Source: Psychrosphaera ytuae | GTDB taxonomy: Bacteria; Pseudomonadota; Gammaproteobacteria; Enterobacterales; Alteromonadaceae | NCBI RefSeq assembly: GCF_017638545.1 | Contig: NZ_CP072110.1 | Location: 1,922,001-1,986,000, forward strand | Direction: 5' to 3' | DNA: 64,000 bases | In this document: in pieces, positions 28,889 through 38,250 of the stretch | How the letters are laid out: every line of letters begins with the position of its first letter | Position numbering within the stretch: the first letter of the stretch is position 1 | Position numbers and translations under genes: made by a program | Notes under the pieces: generated by a model | What the model was told of the DNA's origin: nothing | The model's database searches: none | What the model saw: the letters and a program-made list of their open reading frames with translations, nothing else

Positions 28889-30979
28889 ATGGCTGACTTA
28901 TCTAAGTATAGAAATATAGGTATCTTCGCTCACGTTGACGCTGGTAAAACTACCACGACTGAGCGTATTTTGAAATTAACCGGTAAAATCCATAAAACTG
29001 GTGAAGTACATGACGGTGAGTCAACTACTGACTTCATGGAACAGGAAGCTGAGCGTGGTATCACGATCCAGTCAGCGGCTGTAACGTGTGAGTGGAAAAA
29101 TCACCGCTTAAACGTTATCGATACTCCAGGACACGTTGACTTCACAGTTGAAGTATATCGTTCTCTTAAAGTTCTTGACGGTGGTATCGGTGTATTCTGT
29201 GGTTCTGGTGGTGTTGAGCCTCAATCAGAAACTAACTGGCGCTACGCAAACGAATCTGAAGTTGCACGTGTAATCTTCGTAAACAAACTAGACCGTTTAG
29301 GTGCTGACTTCTACCGCGTTGTTAACCAAGTTAAAAACGTACTTGCAGCAAACCCACTAGTTATGACTCTACCAATCGGTATCGAAGACGACTTCGTTGG
29401 TGTTGTAGACGTATTAACTAAGAAAGCTTACGTTTGGGATGACACAGGTCTTCCTGAAAACTACGAAATCACAGACGTTCCTGCGGACATGGTAGACAAA
29501 GTTGAAGAATACCACGAAGCATTGATCGAGACTGCTCTAGAGCAAGACGAAGATCTATTAATGGAATACTTAGAAGAAGGTACTGTTCCTTCTGAAGAAC
29601 AAATCAAAGCGTGTATCCGTAAAGGTACTCGTGACCTAGCGTTCTTCCCAACGTTCTGTGGTTCTGCATTTAAGAACAAAGGTGTTCAGTTAGTACTAGA
29701 CGCAGTTGTTGATTACCTACCTTCTCCAACAGAAGTAGACCCTCAACCTCTTACTGACAAAGAAACTGGTGAACCTACTGGTGAAGTTGCAACTGTATCT
29801 GCAGACGAGCCACTACGTGCGTTAGCGTTCAAAATCATGGACGACCGTTTCGGTGCCCTTACGTTCATCCGTATCTACTCAGGTCGTATGAAGAAAGGTG
29901 ATACTGTACTTAACTCTGCAACAGGTAAAACTGAGCGTATTGGCCGTATGGTTGAGATGCAAGCAGATGACCGTAACGAGATCTCTGAAGCGCAAGCGGG
30001 TGACATCTTAGCGGTTGTTGGTATGAAGAACGTTCAAACTGGTCACACTCTATGTGATCCTAAGCACGAATGTACTCTTGAAGCGATGATCTTCCCTGAG
30101 CCGGTAATCTCTATCGCTGTTAAGCCTAAAGATAAAGGCGGTAACGAGAAGATGGGTATCGCGATTGGTAAGATGGTTGCAGAAGATCCATCATTCCAAG
30201 TTGAGACTGACGAAGACTCAGGCGAAACTATCCTTAAAGGTATGGGTGAACTTCACTTAGACATCAAAGTAGATATCTTGAAGCGTACTTACGGCGTTGA
30301 ACTAGAAGTAGGTCAGCCGCAGGTTGCATACCGTGAAACTATCACGCAAGAAATCGAAGATTCATACACGCACAAGAAGCAATCTGGTGGTTCTGGTCAG
30401 TTCGGTAAGATCGACTACCGCATCAAGCCAGGTGAGCAAAACTCAGGCTTCACTTTCAGCTCTTCAGTTGTTGGTGGTAACGTTCCTAAGGAATTCTGGC
30501 CTGCAGTTGAAAAAGGCTTCAAGAGCATGATGGAAACTGGTGTTCTAGCTGGCTTCCCAGTACTAGACGTTGAAGTTGAACTATTCGATGGTTCATTCCA
30601 CGCAGTTGACTCATCAGCAGTTGCTTTCGAAATCGCAGCGAAAGGCGCATTCCGTCAATCAATGCCTAAAGCAGGTGCACAACTTCTTGAGCCAATCATG
30701 AAAGTTGACGTGTTCTCACCAGAAGACAACGTTGGTGACGTAATCGGTGACCTTAACCGTCGTCGTGGTATGATCAAAGACCAAGAAGCTGGTGCAACTG
30801 GCGTACGTATCAAAGCGGACGTACCATTATCAGAAATGTTTGGTTACATCGGTCACTTACGTACTATTACTTCAGGTCGTGGTCAATTCTCTATGGAATT
30901 CAGCCACTACAATGCATGTCCACAAAACGTTGCAGACGAAGTAATTGCTAAAGCAAAAGCTGAAAAAGAAGCTAAGTAA
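28889..30979 (+). CDS. fusA: elongation factor G, second-type stand-alone copy
   Basis: 696 aa. The GTPase domain has G1 AHVDAGKT (14-21), DTPGH (78-82) and NKLD (132-135), followed by EF-G domains II to V (GMGELHLDIKVDILKRTYGV; YIGHLRTITSGRGQFSMEFSHY). It catalyses translocation or ribosome recycling. It is not next to rpsL-rpsG-tuf, and its N-terminus (MADLSKYRNIGIFAHVDAGK) resembles the FusA2 type of Vibrio and Pseudomonas, so a second fusA probably exists in the str operon outside the window. Codon use is that of a highly expressed gene. Confidence 0.93.
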   Translation: MADLSKYRNIGIFAHVDAGKTTTTERILKLTGKIHKTGEVHDGESTTDFMEQEAERGITIQSAAVTCEWKNHRLNVIDTPGHVDFTVEVYRSLKVLDGGIGVFCGSGGVEPQSETNWRYANESEVARVIFVNKLDRLGADFYRVVNQVKNVLAANPLVMTLPIGIEDDFVGVVDVLTKKAYVWDDTGLPENYEITDVPADMVDKVEEYHEALIETALEQDEDLLMEYLEEGTVPSEEQIKACIRKGTRDLAFFPTFCGSAFKNKGVQLVLDAVVDYLPSPTEVDPQPLTDKETGEPTGEVATVSADEPLRALAFKIMDDRFGALTFIRIYSGRMKKGDTVLNSATGKTERIGRMVEMQADDRNEISEAQAGDILAVVGMKNVQTGHTLCDPKHECTLEAMIFPEPVISIAVKPKDKGGNEKMGIAIGKMVAEDPSFQVETDEDSGETILKGMGELHLDIKVDILKRTYGVELEVGQPQVAYRETITQEIEDSYTHKKQSGGSGQFGKIDYRIKPGEQNSGFTFSSSVVGGNVPKEFWPAVEKGFKSMMETGVLAGFPVLDVEVELFDGSFHAVDSSAVAFEIAAKGAFRQSMPKAGAQLLEPIMKVDVFSPEDNVGDVIGDLNRRRGMIKDQEAGATGVRIKADVPLSEMFGYIGHLRTITSGRGQFSMEFSHYNACPQNVADEVIAKAKAEKEAK

Positions 30980-31002
30980 TTTAGCCTCTTAAATAGCCTC
31001 TA

Positions 31003-31028
31003 AAAGCCTGCCTCGTGCAGGCTTTTTT
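31003..31028 (+). terminator. intrinsic terminator of fusA
   Basis: AGCCTGC, loop CTCGT, GCAGGCT, then six T. It starts about 25 bp after the fusA stop codon. Confidence 0.9.
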
Positions 31029-31054
31029 GTTTGTGTCTGTCCGCTAAAGAGTTG

Positions 31055-31063
31055 TGCTACAAT
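31055..31063 (+). promoter_or_regulatory. extended -10 element upstream of rluF
   Basis: TGCTACAAT matches an extended -10 (TGn plus TACAAT) 43 bp upstream of the rluF start. No clear -35 was found. Confidence 0.35.
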
Positions 31064-31106
31064 CACGTCCATTAGGCGTTTAATCATTTATACATTAGGA
31101 TTAGTT

Positions 31107-31847
31107 TTGAGCGATACTCAAGCGAAAAGACTGAACAAGTTCATCAGTGAATCTGGATACTGCTCACGTCGCGAAGCCGACAAACTCATCGAGCAAAAGA
31201 AAGTCAAAATCAACGGTAAGCTACCTGAACTCGGCACTAAAGTGATGCCTGGTGACACAGTTACTGTTAATGGCAAAGCTATAGCTGCCACCGCTCAAAA
31301 TAAATCAGATCGCGTATATATTGCTTACCACAAACCTATCGGCATTACTTGTACAACAGAACGTCATGTAAAAGGTAATATCGTCGATGCCGTCAATCAC
31401 AAAGAGCGTATCTTTCCGATTGGTCGACTCGACAAACCCTCTGAAGGTTTAATCTTCTTGACGAGTGACGGCGACATAGTGAACAAAATTTTACGTGCAG
31501 AAAACGCCCACGAAAAAGAGTACGTCGTTACAGTTGACAAACCGTTAAACGAACGGTTTAAAGGTCGGATGGAAAAAGGGATCCCAATTCTTGGTACCGT
31601 AACCAAACCCTGCAAAGTAAAAGTGTTAGGGCCAAAGAAGTTTTCGATTATTTTGACTCAAGGATTAAATCGTCAAATCCGTCGTATGTGTGAATACTTA
31701 GGATATGAAGTGACCAAACTGAAACGAACTCGGATCATGAATGTCGATTTGAAAGGTCTCAAACCAGGCCAATGGCGTGATTTAACCAGTACTGAGATGA
31801 AACAAATCAATCAAGCTGTTAAAGGCTCTAAAAAAACAGCCGATTAA
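31107..31847 (+). CDS. rluF: 23S rRNA pseudouridine synthase RluF
   Basis: 246 aa from a TTG start preceded by AGGA at normal distance. An N-terminal S4 domain (RLNKFISESGYCSRREADKL) is followed by the RsuA/RluB/E/F catalytic domain with Asp109 in IGRLDKPSEGL. The C-terminus carries the RQIRRMCEYLGYEVTKLKR block. RluF modifies U2604 and U2605 of 23S rRNA in E. coli. The gene converges on the DUF5610 gene, sharing bases of the stop codons. Confidence 0.92.
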   Translation: MSDTQAKRLNKFISESGYCSRREADKLIEQKKVKINGKLPELGTKVMPGDTVTVNGKAIAATAQNKSDRVYIAYHKPIGITCTTERHVKGNIVDAVNHKERIFPIGRLDKPSEGLIFLTSDGDIVNKILRAENAHEKEYVVTVDKPLNERFKGRMEKGIPILGTVTKPCKVKVLGPKKFSIILTQGLNRQIRRMCEYLGYEVTKLKRTRIMNVDLKGLKPGQWRDLTSTEMKQINQAVKGSKKTAD

Positions 31848-31860
31848 TCATCGGCTGTTT
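31834..31860. terminator. bidirectional terminator over two convergent stop codons
   Basis: AAACAGCCGAT and ATCGGCTGTTT form a perfect 11-bp stem whose five-base loop holds the overlapping stops of rluF (plus) and the DUF5610 gene (minus). The minus-strand transcript ends in seven T, and the plus-strand tail TTTGTG is weaker. Confidence 0.85.
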
Positions 31861-33118
31861 GTGAAGTGGACTGTGATGCTTCATTTGAAGTGCCTTTTGC
31901 AGGGAGCAACTTAGTCGCAAACTGCTGCATGACCGTTTCAGAATAGCTATAAAACTCCACAATAGATTGTCGACCTTCCTGCTCATCTAGCTTGGCTATA
32001 TTCTCTAGCAACTCAGAAAATAGTTTTTCAGGCTGATTAAATAGCTCACTTGCTCTAACTAAGCTCTCTGCTATATCGGAGGCGTATTTGCCCAGAGGTC
32101 GCAACTCTGAGAGTACGGCTGGTTTTAATAACGGCTCTTCTGGTTGATAAGCCTGTACCGCTTTAACCGAGCTGACCTGAGTTAGATTAATAGAAAAGCT
32201 ACCGATCTCAGAACTGTCATAACCAAGACTTAATGCTTTTTCGAGCGCCTTTTGCATGTCACCAGAATAGAAGTCTTCGCTGAGGCTGTTTACTTCTTTC
32301 AGAAGGTCATTAATTGCTTTAAGCTCGCCTTCGTCTAGCTCTCCCTCAATACCCAGTGCAAACTCACGCTCAAAAGACGCAGCAAATCCAGCTCCGCCTG
32401 CACTTTGCGACCGACTAAACCCTTCAAGTGAGCGAGCATTTATCGTTACTTTATCACCATCACGAGTTTCTAACTCAAAGCTAAATGAGCGACCTTGAGC
32501 TGCAGACACCTGTGAATAGGTGGGTGATACAACTTCATTTAACGCTTCGCTTTCTTCGAGCTCTTCAGCATTAATCTTATCTAACAGCTCAGCATCATCA
32601 CCCAAATATTGTTTAGTTAACTCTGCGAGACCTTGTCGAACTTTCGAGTTGGTTAGGTTTACATCAGCTTCAACGTCATCTGACATCAAACCCATATCTG
32701 ACAAAATGCCATTAGCTTCATCAAAACCGCTTTCATAACCTTTGAGTGCAGCTTCAAGTCGACTTTCGAGTTGTTCAGGAGTTGCTCCATTCTGCGCATC
32801 TAATTTTAAACGAGCACCAATGAAGTTGAGGATATTAGAAGACGCCACATCTGCGCGACGCTCTCGAGCGTCAGACTGAGCTTGCTGGATCTGCTCGGCC
32901 GAGGTACCTCGATTATTTGGCAGTGCCTGTTCTAATTTTTTTATAACTGTTTTTTGAAATAAGGAGAAGCTCGACACCTGCTGGCCAGACAAAGTCACCG
33001 TTGAAACAGGGTTTCTTTGTGATACTTGATTTTGCGATCGTTCACTGAAATCTTGTTGTGATGCGGAGGCCGGTCTGTTTTGCAATTTATTAAATTGCGA
33101 CGGGTCAAATTTAATCAT
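31844..33118 (-). CDS. DUF5610-like hypothetical protein
   Basis: 424 aa, soluble and acidic, with no signal peptide or membrane segment. A polar low-complexity N-terminus (about 1-45, rich in Q/S/N) precedes a helical segment FSLFQKTVIKKLEQALPNN that I associate with DUF5610. The rest is helix-rich with many short acidic stretches and SGGAGFAASFEREF. No catalytic motif is evident and the function is unknown. The gene is convergent with rluF and divergent from the glutathionyl-hydroquinone reductase gene. The family assignment is from memory. Confidence 0.7.
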   Translation of the reverse strand: MIKFDPSQFNKLQNRPASASQQDFSERSQNQVSQRNPVSTVTLSGQQVSSFSLFQKTVIKKLEQALPNNRGTSAEQIQQAQSDARERRADVASSNILNFIGARLKLDAQNGATPEQLESRLEAALKGYESGFDEANGILSDMGLMSDDVEADVNLTNSKVRQGLAELTKQYLGDDAELLDKINAEELEESEALNEVVSPTYSQVSAAQGRSFSFELETRDGDKVTINARSLEGFSRSQSAGGAGFAASFEREFALGIEGELDEGELKAINDLLKEVNSLSEDFYSGDMQKALEKALSLGYDSSEIGSFSINLTQVSSVKAVQAYQPEEPLLKPAVLSELRPLGKYASDIAESLVRASELFNQPEKLFSELLENIAKLDEQEGRQSIVEFYSYSETVMQQFATKLLPAKGTSNEASQSTSQTADD

Positions 33119-33304
33119 GATATACCTACCTTATTTGTGCCCCTTTTATCGGCACATCACATAAAATCTTGAGCGAATATTAAACAGTTTCGTATAACTC
33201 TCTAATTCTTCAATAAAATAGAAAAAAAAGCACCGTTTTTCACAATTATACTCTAGCCTTGTGTTTGTTAGGCTTGTTACAACCAGAATTCAAAAGAGGC
33301 AATT

Positions 33305-34282
33305 ATGGGACTACTCGTAGACGGTAAATGGCAAGATAAATGGTACGACACTAAAGAAAACCAAGGGAAGTTTAAACGAGAAAGCGCGCAACTACGCAAT
33401 TGGATAACCCCAGATGGTTCAGCAGGTCCAACTGGCAAAGACGGTTTTAAAGCAGAACTAGGACGCTATCATTTGTATGTTTCCCTGGCTTGTCCTTGGG
33501 CTCATAGAACTCTAATCTTCAGAAAATTAAAAGGATTAGAACAAGCGATTTCGGTTTCAGTAGTTAGCCCAGATATGCTGAGCGAGGGTTGGGAGTTTGA
33601 TAAAGACAATCACTCAACTGGCGACCACTTGTTTGACGTCTCTTTTATGCATCAAATCTACACCAAGCACAATCCAACTTACTCTGGGCGTGTAACAGTA
33701 CCTGTGTTATGGGACAAAAAAACCAATCAAATTGTCAGTAATGAATCCGCAGAAATTATTCGGATGATGAACGATGCTTTCGATCACCTAACAGATAACC
33801 ACGAAGATTTTTATCCTGCACACTTAGCAGATGCAATTGATGAGATTAACGATGAGGTCTACCACGCTATCAACAATGGTGTGTACAAGTGCGGGTTTGC
33901 TACCGAGCAGGATGCCTACGAGGAAGCATTCGACAATTTATTTATTGCGCTCGATAAACTTGAAGCAAGGCTTAGTATTCAACGCTACTTAGTAGGCTCA
34001 ACTCTAACCGAAGCAGACTGGCGTTTATTCACAACGCTTATCCGATTTGATGCTGTTTATGTGGGCCATTTTAAGTGTAACCACAGAACTATCGAAAGTT
34101 ACCCACACTTGTCCGGGTATTTACGAGAGTTATATCAATGGCCTGGAGTGGCAGACACAGTTGACTTCTATCATATCAAACGTCATTACTACTTTAGCCA
34201 TACCATGATTAACCCGACTCAAATCGTCCCGAAAGGTCCAGGAGTGGATTATTCAGCACCCCATAACAGAGATCGTTTGTGA
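33305..34282 (+). CDS. yqjG: glutathionyl-hydroquinone reductase (YqjG/EcmB type GST)
   Basis: 325 aa. The Xi-class GST signature LACPWAHRTL places the catalytic Cys at residue 63, and the C-terminal helical domain has the GSTLTEADWRLFTTLIRFDAV and YPHLSGYLRELYQ blocks. It reduces glutathionyl-hydroquinones to hydroquinones using glutathione, in quinone detoxification. Ribosome binding site AGAGG lies before the ATG. It is divergent from the DUF5610 gene; a hairpin follows at 34306-34334. Confidence 0.93.
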   Translation: MGLLVDGKWQDKWYDTKENQGKFKRESAQLRNWITPDGSAGPTGKDGFKAELGRYHLYVSLACPWAHRTLIFRKLKGLEQAISVSVVSPDMLSEGWEFDKDNHSTGDHLFDVSFMHQIYTKHNPTYSGRVTVPVLWDKKTNQIVSNESAEIIRMMNDAFDHLTDNHEDFYPAHLADAIDEINDEVYHAINNGVYKCGFATEQDAYEEAFDNLFIALDKLEARLSIQRYLVGSTLTEADWRLFTTLIRFDAVYVGHFKCNHRTIESYPHLSGYLRELYQWPGVADTVDFYHIKRHYYFSHTMINPTQIVPKGPGVDYSAPHNRDRL

Positions 34283-34305
34283 TAGAGGGTGGTTACAAAA
34301 CCAAG

Positions 34306-34334
34306 TTGCGGTGGAGTATGGTCATCCACCGCAA
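34306..34334. repeat. strong inverted repeat after the reductase gene
   Basis: TTGCGGTGGA and TCCACCGCAA form a perfect 10-bp stem around a nine-base loop, 23 bp after the stop codon at 34282. The T-run appears only about 10 bases later, so it may be a weak terminator or an mRNA-stabilising hairpin. Confidence 0.65.
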
Positions 34335-34401
34335 GTATGTACATTTTTAGTCAACAAAGCCGTACAATTGCGTTTTATTGTAGATTAAAAAGAGAACCTA
34401 T

Positions 34402-35319
34402 ATGTCGAATATCGGCCACGCACCGAGCGCAGTCGTTATGATCCGCCCTCATCAATTTGTCACCAACCCTCAAACGTCTGGCGACAATGCGTTTCAGCAA
34501 GTCCCTTCGGATCCAAATGCCATCAAGGCGTTGGCCTACCAGCAGGTAACGGACGTTGCAGAGTTATTGATGAGAAAAGGCGTAGAGGTCATATTATTCG
34601 AGGATGAAACCGATTTAACGCCAGACTCAGTATTTCCCAATAATTGGTTTACAACTCATAACGATGGTGCCCTATGTGTTTATCCAATGTATCCAGAAAA
34701 TCGTCGATTGGAGCGACGCCAAGATGTATTGGACAAGCTCATTAATGATTATCAGGTCAATTACTTTATCAACTATTCACATTTTGAGTCTCAACATCAG
34801 TTTTTAGAAGGCACTGGTGCCATGGTCTTAGATCATGTCAACCGCATTGCCTACGCAGTTCGTTCACATCGATGCTCTGAACAAGTGTTTAACTTATTTT
34901 GTCGTCAACACAACTTCCAAGGGGTGTTGTTTGATGCATCAGACAACTTGGGTAATCCAATTTATCACACTAACGTATTGATGTGCGTTGCCAGTGATTT
35001 TGTCATGATAAGCGATGAGATGATCCGAGATACAAAGCAACGAGCCATGGTCGTAAATGCCATCCAAGCAAGTGGTAAACAGCTAATCTCGTTAACAGAA
35101 TCACAAATCAATCAGTATGCAGGTAATGCTCTCGAACTACAGGGTAAAGATAAAAAGTACCTTGCCCTATCGACCACTGCATTGGGCTGCTTAACTGACG
35201 ATCAACGTAACACCATCTCATCACACGTTACGCTGTTACCTTGTGACGTAACTGCCCTTGAATACGCAGGTGGCTCGATACGATGTATGTTAGCGGGTAT
35301 TCACTTACACAAAAAGTAA
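34402..35319 (+). CDS. ctlX: CtlX-like amidinotransferase-fold hydrolase
   Basis: 305 aa. It belongs to the guanidino-group-modifying superfamily (arginine deiminase, dimethylarginase). SVFPNNWFTTH, a GTGAMVLDHV block with conserved His/Asp region, and the C-terminal AGGSIRCMLAGIH with the likely nucleophile Cys295 are present. CtlX proteins are annotated as citrulline-utilisation hydrolases, but the substrate is not firmly known. The gene stands alone between the reductase and yheT with no arginine-pathway neighbours. Confidence 0.85.
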   Translation: MSNIGHAPSAVVMIRPHQFVTNPQTSGDNAFQQVPSDPNAIKALAYQQVTDVAELLMRKGVEVILFEDETDLTPDSVFPNNWFTTHNDGALCVYPMYPENRRLERRQDVLDKLINDYQVNYFINYSHFESQHQFLEGTGAMVLDHVNRIAYAVRSHRCSEQVFNLFCRQHNFQGVLFDASDNLGNPIYHTNVLMCVASDFVMISDEMIRDTKQRAMVVNAIQASGKQLISLTESQINQYAGNALELQGKDKKYLALSTTALGCLTDDQRNTISSHVTLLPCDVTALEYAGGSIRCMLAGIHLHKK

Positions 35320-35409
35320 ATAACCTTATTGGCCTTGGGGTTGAACTAACTAGACCCTTTACCATAGAATTAGTCCCCCCTCATGATGAGGTAGTAGTAT
35401 GAGGACATC

Positions 35410-36411
35410 ATGATAGTAGAATCGAAGTTTAAACCCGCATGGTGGCTGAACAACCGCCATTTACAGACGATTGTTCCAAGGTTTTATTCTGTTCCAAATT
35501 CGTTCCGTCCGTTTGAACAAGAGTTCAATTTATCCGATGGTGATTTTATCGAACTGATTTGGAGTCGCTCCCCTGCTTATATCCAAGAGCAGTCGCCAAT
35601 CGTTTTGATTTTGCATGGTCTTGAGGGGTCTGTTGATAGTTTCTACGCCAAACGAATGATGAATGCCGTTCACGAACAAGGTTGGACTGCATTACTCATG
35701 CAATTTAGAGGCTGTGGCAAAAAGCCAAATCGCCATGCCAAAAGCTACCATTCAGGTCAAACAGAAGATGTGTTTGAACTGATCCAATATATAAAACGCA
35801 AATTTCCACACAATCCACTTTACGCTATTGGCTTTTCGCTCGGTGGCAATATGCTAGCGAAATACGTCGGCGAACAAGATCTGTCATTTTTAAGTGGTGC
35901 CGTGGTGATTTCTGCACCTCTTGATTTAGCCATTTGTGCCAAAGCAATAGGTAACGGATTTGCCAAGGTTTATCAAAAGTACTTAGTCGATAAACTTCGT
36001 AACAAAACCAAACTCAAACTGTCATTGATGCAAGATCGCTTTCCCGTCAATATAGATGAGAAAGGGCTTGATAAAATTAAGGTCCTAACCGAGTTTGATG
36101 AAGCGATAACGGCCCCTATCAATGGTTTTGATAGTGCAACCGAGTACTATCAACAATGCAGTGCCAATCGCTTCTTGAAAACAGTAAAAACTCCGACTCT
36201 CATCATTCATGCAGAGGACGATCCCTTTATGACGCCTGACGTTGTGCCGTCAGCCGACATGCTCGCTAGTAATGTCGTTTTGGAATTGAGTAAATCCGGC
36301 GGCCACGTCGGTTTTATTACTGGTAATAATCCGTTCAAACCGATTTTTTGGACTGAAACTAGAAGCATCGAATATATCAAAGAGCTTGAGTCTAATAGGA
36401 TCGAACTATGA
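35410..36411 (+). CDS. yheT: alpha/beta hydrolase YheT
   Basis: 333 aa. The oxyanion region LILHGLEGS, nucleophile elbow GFSLGGN (Ser143), acidic residue in HAEDDPF (Asp270 or 271) and His299 in GGHVGF form the triad of the YheT/ABHD1 hydrolase group. The natural substrate is unknown. AGGA precedes the ATG. It is followed by yheU with a four-base overlap, the E. coli arrangement. Confidence 0.92.
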   Translation: MIVESKFKPAWWLNNRHLQTIVPRFYSVPNSFRPFEQEFNLSDGDFIELIWSRSPAYIQEQSPIVLILHGLEGSVDSFYAKRMMNAVHEQGWTALLMQFRGCGKKPNRHAKSYHSGQTEDVFELIQYIKRKFPHNPLYAIGFSLGGNMLAKYVGEQDLSFLSGAVVISAPLDLAICAKAIGNGFAKVYQKYLVDKLRNKTKLKLSLMQDRFPVNIDEKGLDKIKVLTEFDEAITAPINGFDSATEYYQQCSANRFLKTVKTPTLIIHAEDDPFMTPDVVPSADMLASNVVLELSKSGGHVGFITGNNPFKPIFWTETRSIEYIKELESNRIEL

Positions 36412-36626
36412 TTGTGCCATGGCAGCAATTAAACCCTGATACGCTCGAGAGTATTCTTGAAGAGTTTATCATGCGTGAGGGTACCGATTACGGCGAATAT
36501 GAAGTCTCATTGGATGACAAAAAAAGTCAGTTACAAGAGCAACTTCGTCGTGGAGACATTGTATTGGTTTATTCTGAGTTACACGAAACCGTAAACCTAA
36601 TGCCAGCTTCTGAATTCAAAGGCTGA
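36408..36626 (+). CDS. yheU: YheU family protein
   Basis: 72 aa, as in the UPF0270 family. MIVPWQQLNPDTLESILEEFI and REGTDYGEYEVSLDDK are characteristic. Its function is unknown. It overlaps yheT by ATGA, so it is likely translationally coupled. It ends three bases before the convergent cysQ stop. Confidence 0.93.
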   Translation: MIVPWQQLNPDTLESILEEFIMREGTDYGEYEVSLDDKKSQLQEQLRRGDIVLVYSELHETVNLMPASEFKG

Positions 36627-36629
36627 TAT

Positions 36630-37460
36630 TTAATCTCGGCGGGAGCCGTGCGGAATGATCACTGTCGACCAGTCTAAGCTGCGATCAGCGCCAACAAAAA
36701 AGTCCGGATTTAGTAGTGACTCTCGTTGGTTGTAACTCAAAGGCTCAAACTCAGAGTCAATGATAAGTCCCCCAGCCTCTTCAACGATAATTTGTGGAGC
36801 ACCTGTATCCCACTCTCCAGTCGGCCCAACTCGAATGTAAATGTCGGCTTTGCCTTCTGCCACCAAACATGATTTTAGTGCGCAGCTACCTAGCGATATA
36901 AACTGTAAACTGATGCCTGGTTTGATGTACTTGGTAATAGTTTCGAGGGTCTGTACACGACTTATCGCAACAATAAGGTGTGGCTTGGTTGGGTCGATGA
37001 TATTGGCTTCAAGGCGAGTCTGTTTTTGTTTTTTAACCTTGTACGCCCCTAATCCTTTGGCGGCCCAATAAAACTCGCCAGTCACAGGTGCATGAATAAC
37101 ACCTAACACGGGTTGGTTATTTCGAATCAGGGCAATATTTACAGCAAAGTCAGGACGTCCGGCAACAAACTCTTGAGTTCCATCAAGGGGGTCAACGAGC
37201 CAATACTCTGACCATGATTCGCGGTCACTTAACTGCAAACCTTCACTTTCTTCTGACACAATTGGTGTGTTTGGTGTCAGTGCTTTGAGCGCATTAATCA
37301 CCACATCGTTTGCAGCAAAATCTGCGCTCGTAACTGGAGATTCATCGGCCTTGCTAAATTGCTCAAAATCTTTATCCGAAAAGAACTCTAATATTGCCTC
37401 ACCAGCGCGCTTTGCGATATGGCGTACTTCGGTTGCTAGTTCTTTTAGATCTCGATCCAC
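36630..37460 (-). CDS. cysQ: 3'(2'),5'-bisphosphate nucleotidase CysQ
   Basis: 276 aa from a GTG start with AGGAGG five bases ahead. The inositol-monophosphatase fold is shown by metal motif DPLDGTQEF and by WDTGAPQIIVEEAGG. It dephosphorylates adenosine 3',5'-bisphosphate from sulfate assimilation. The order near nudE and yrfG is common in gammaproteobacteria. Confidence 0.95.
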   Translation of the reverse strand: MDRDLKELATEVRHIAKRAGEAILEFFSDKDFEQFSKADESPVTSADFAANDVVINALKALTPNTPIVSEESEGLQLSDRESWSEYWLVDPLDGTQEFVAGRPDFAVNIALIRNNQPVLGVIHAPVTGEFYWAAKGLGAYKVKKQKQTRLEANIIDPTKPHLIVAISRVQTLETITKYIKPGISLQFISLGSCALKSCLVAEGKADIYIRVGPTGEWDTGAPQIIVEEAGGLIIDSEFEPLSYNQRESLLNPDFFVGADRSLDWSTVIIPHGSRRD

Positions 37461-37603
37461 GACGGCCTCCTAGTGTGTAGCTACCACCCTAGGATAGCCT
37501 ATCATAAAAGGGTCTGCCTATTATTAATCCGAATGAAGGTAGTCAAATGGTGATAAATTAAACAGGCGTGATTACTGTGAGTACGTCAAAAATAATTATC
37601 TCG

Positions 37604-38188
37604 TTATTTTTTAAGTAGAGACTTCGCCATCAATAGCGCACTTACACTTCTTGATTCATTAAAATCAGGGTGTTCCATTAAGTCCTGAAACGCAGACCAT
37701 GACCAAACTTCTTTTTCCAATGGCTCTGGCTCATCACCAGGCAACGACGCTTCGTACAAGTCTGATGCAATAAAAATATGCATTTTTGCCGAAGAATAAG
37801 TCGGCGCTGTTAGTAAGGTTTTGAGCTTAGTTAAGCGTCGAGCACCAAACCCTATTTCTTCTTTTAATTCTCGATTAGCCGCTTCTTCCGGTGTTTCACC
37901 AGCATCTATCAAACCTTTTGGAAAACCTAATTCGTAAGTATGGGTTCCGGCCGCATACTCTCGAACTAACATCATTTCATCATCGTTTAAACAAGGGACA
38001 ACCATAACTGCTCCACGGCCCGAACCCTTCATTCTTTCATAGATGCGCTTTTCGCCATTTGCAAACGTAAGGTCAATTTGCTCGATTTTAAATAGCTTGC
38101 TTTGTGCCACCAGCTCGGCACTTTCAATCTCTGGAAGGGTTTGGTTTTGCCATTCTCGAGTGACTGGTTCTTTTTGTTTTCCCGACAT
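37604..38188 (-). CDS. nudE: ADP compounds hydrolase NudE
   Basis: 194 aa from ATG at 38188, five bases after AGAAGG. A GTG two codons upstream overlaps that site and is rejected. The Nudix box at about 92-114 (GLIDAGE then REL-EEIGF) is complete. NudE hydrolyses ADP-ribose, Ap3A and NADH-type substrates. Divergent from yrfG with 62 bp between the starts. Confidence 0.94.
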   Translation of the reverse strand: MSGKQKEPVTREWQNQTLPEIESAELVAQSKLFKIEQIDLTFANGEKRIYERMKGSGRGAVMVVPCLNDDEMMLVREYAAGTHTYELGFPKGLIDAGETPEEAANRELKEEIGFGARRLTKLKTLLTAPTYSSAKMHIFIASDLYEASLPGDEPEPLEKEVWSWSAFQDLMEHPDFNESRSVSALLMAKSLLKK

Positions 38189-38250
38189 AATCACCTTCTG
38201 CTAAAATCGATATCACACGCTTAACTATAACGACTCTCACTAAGAAATCT

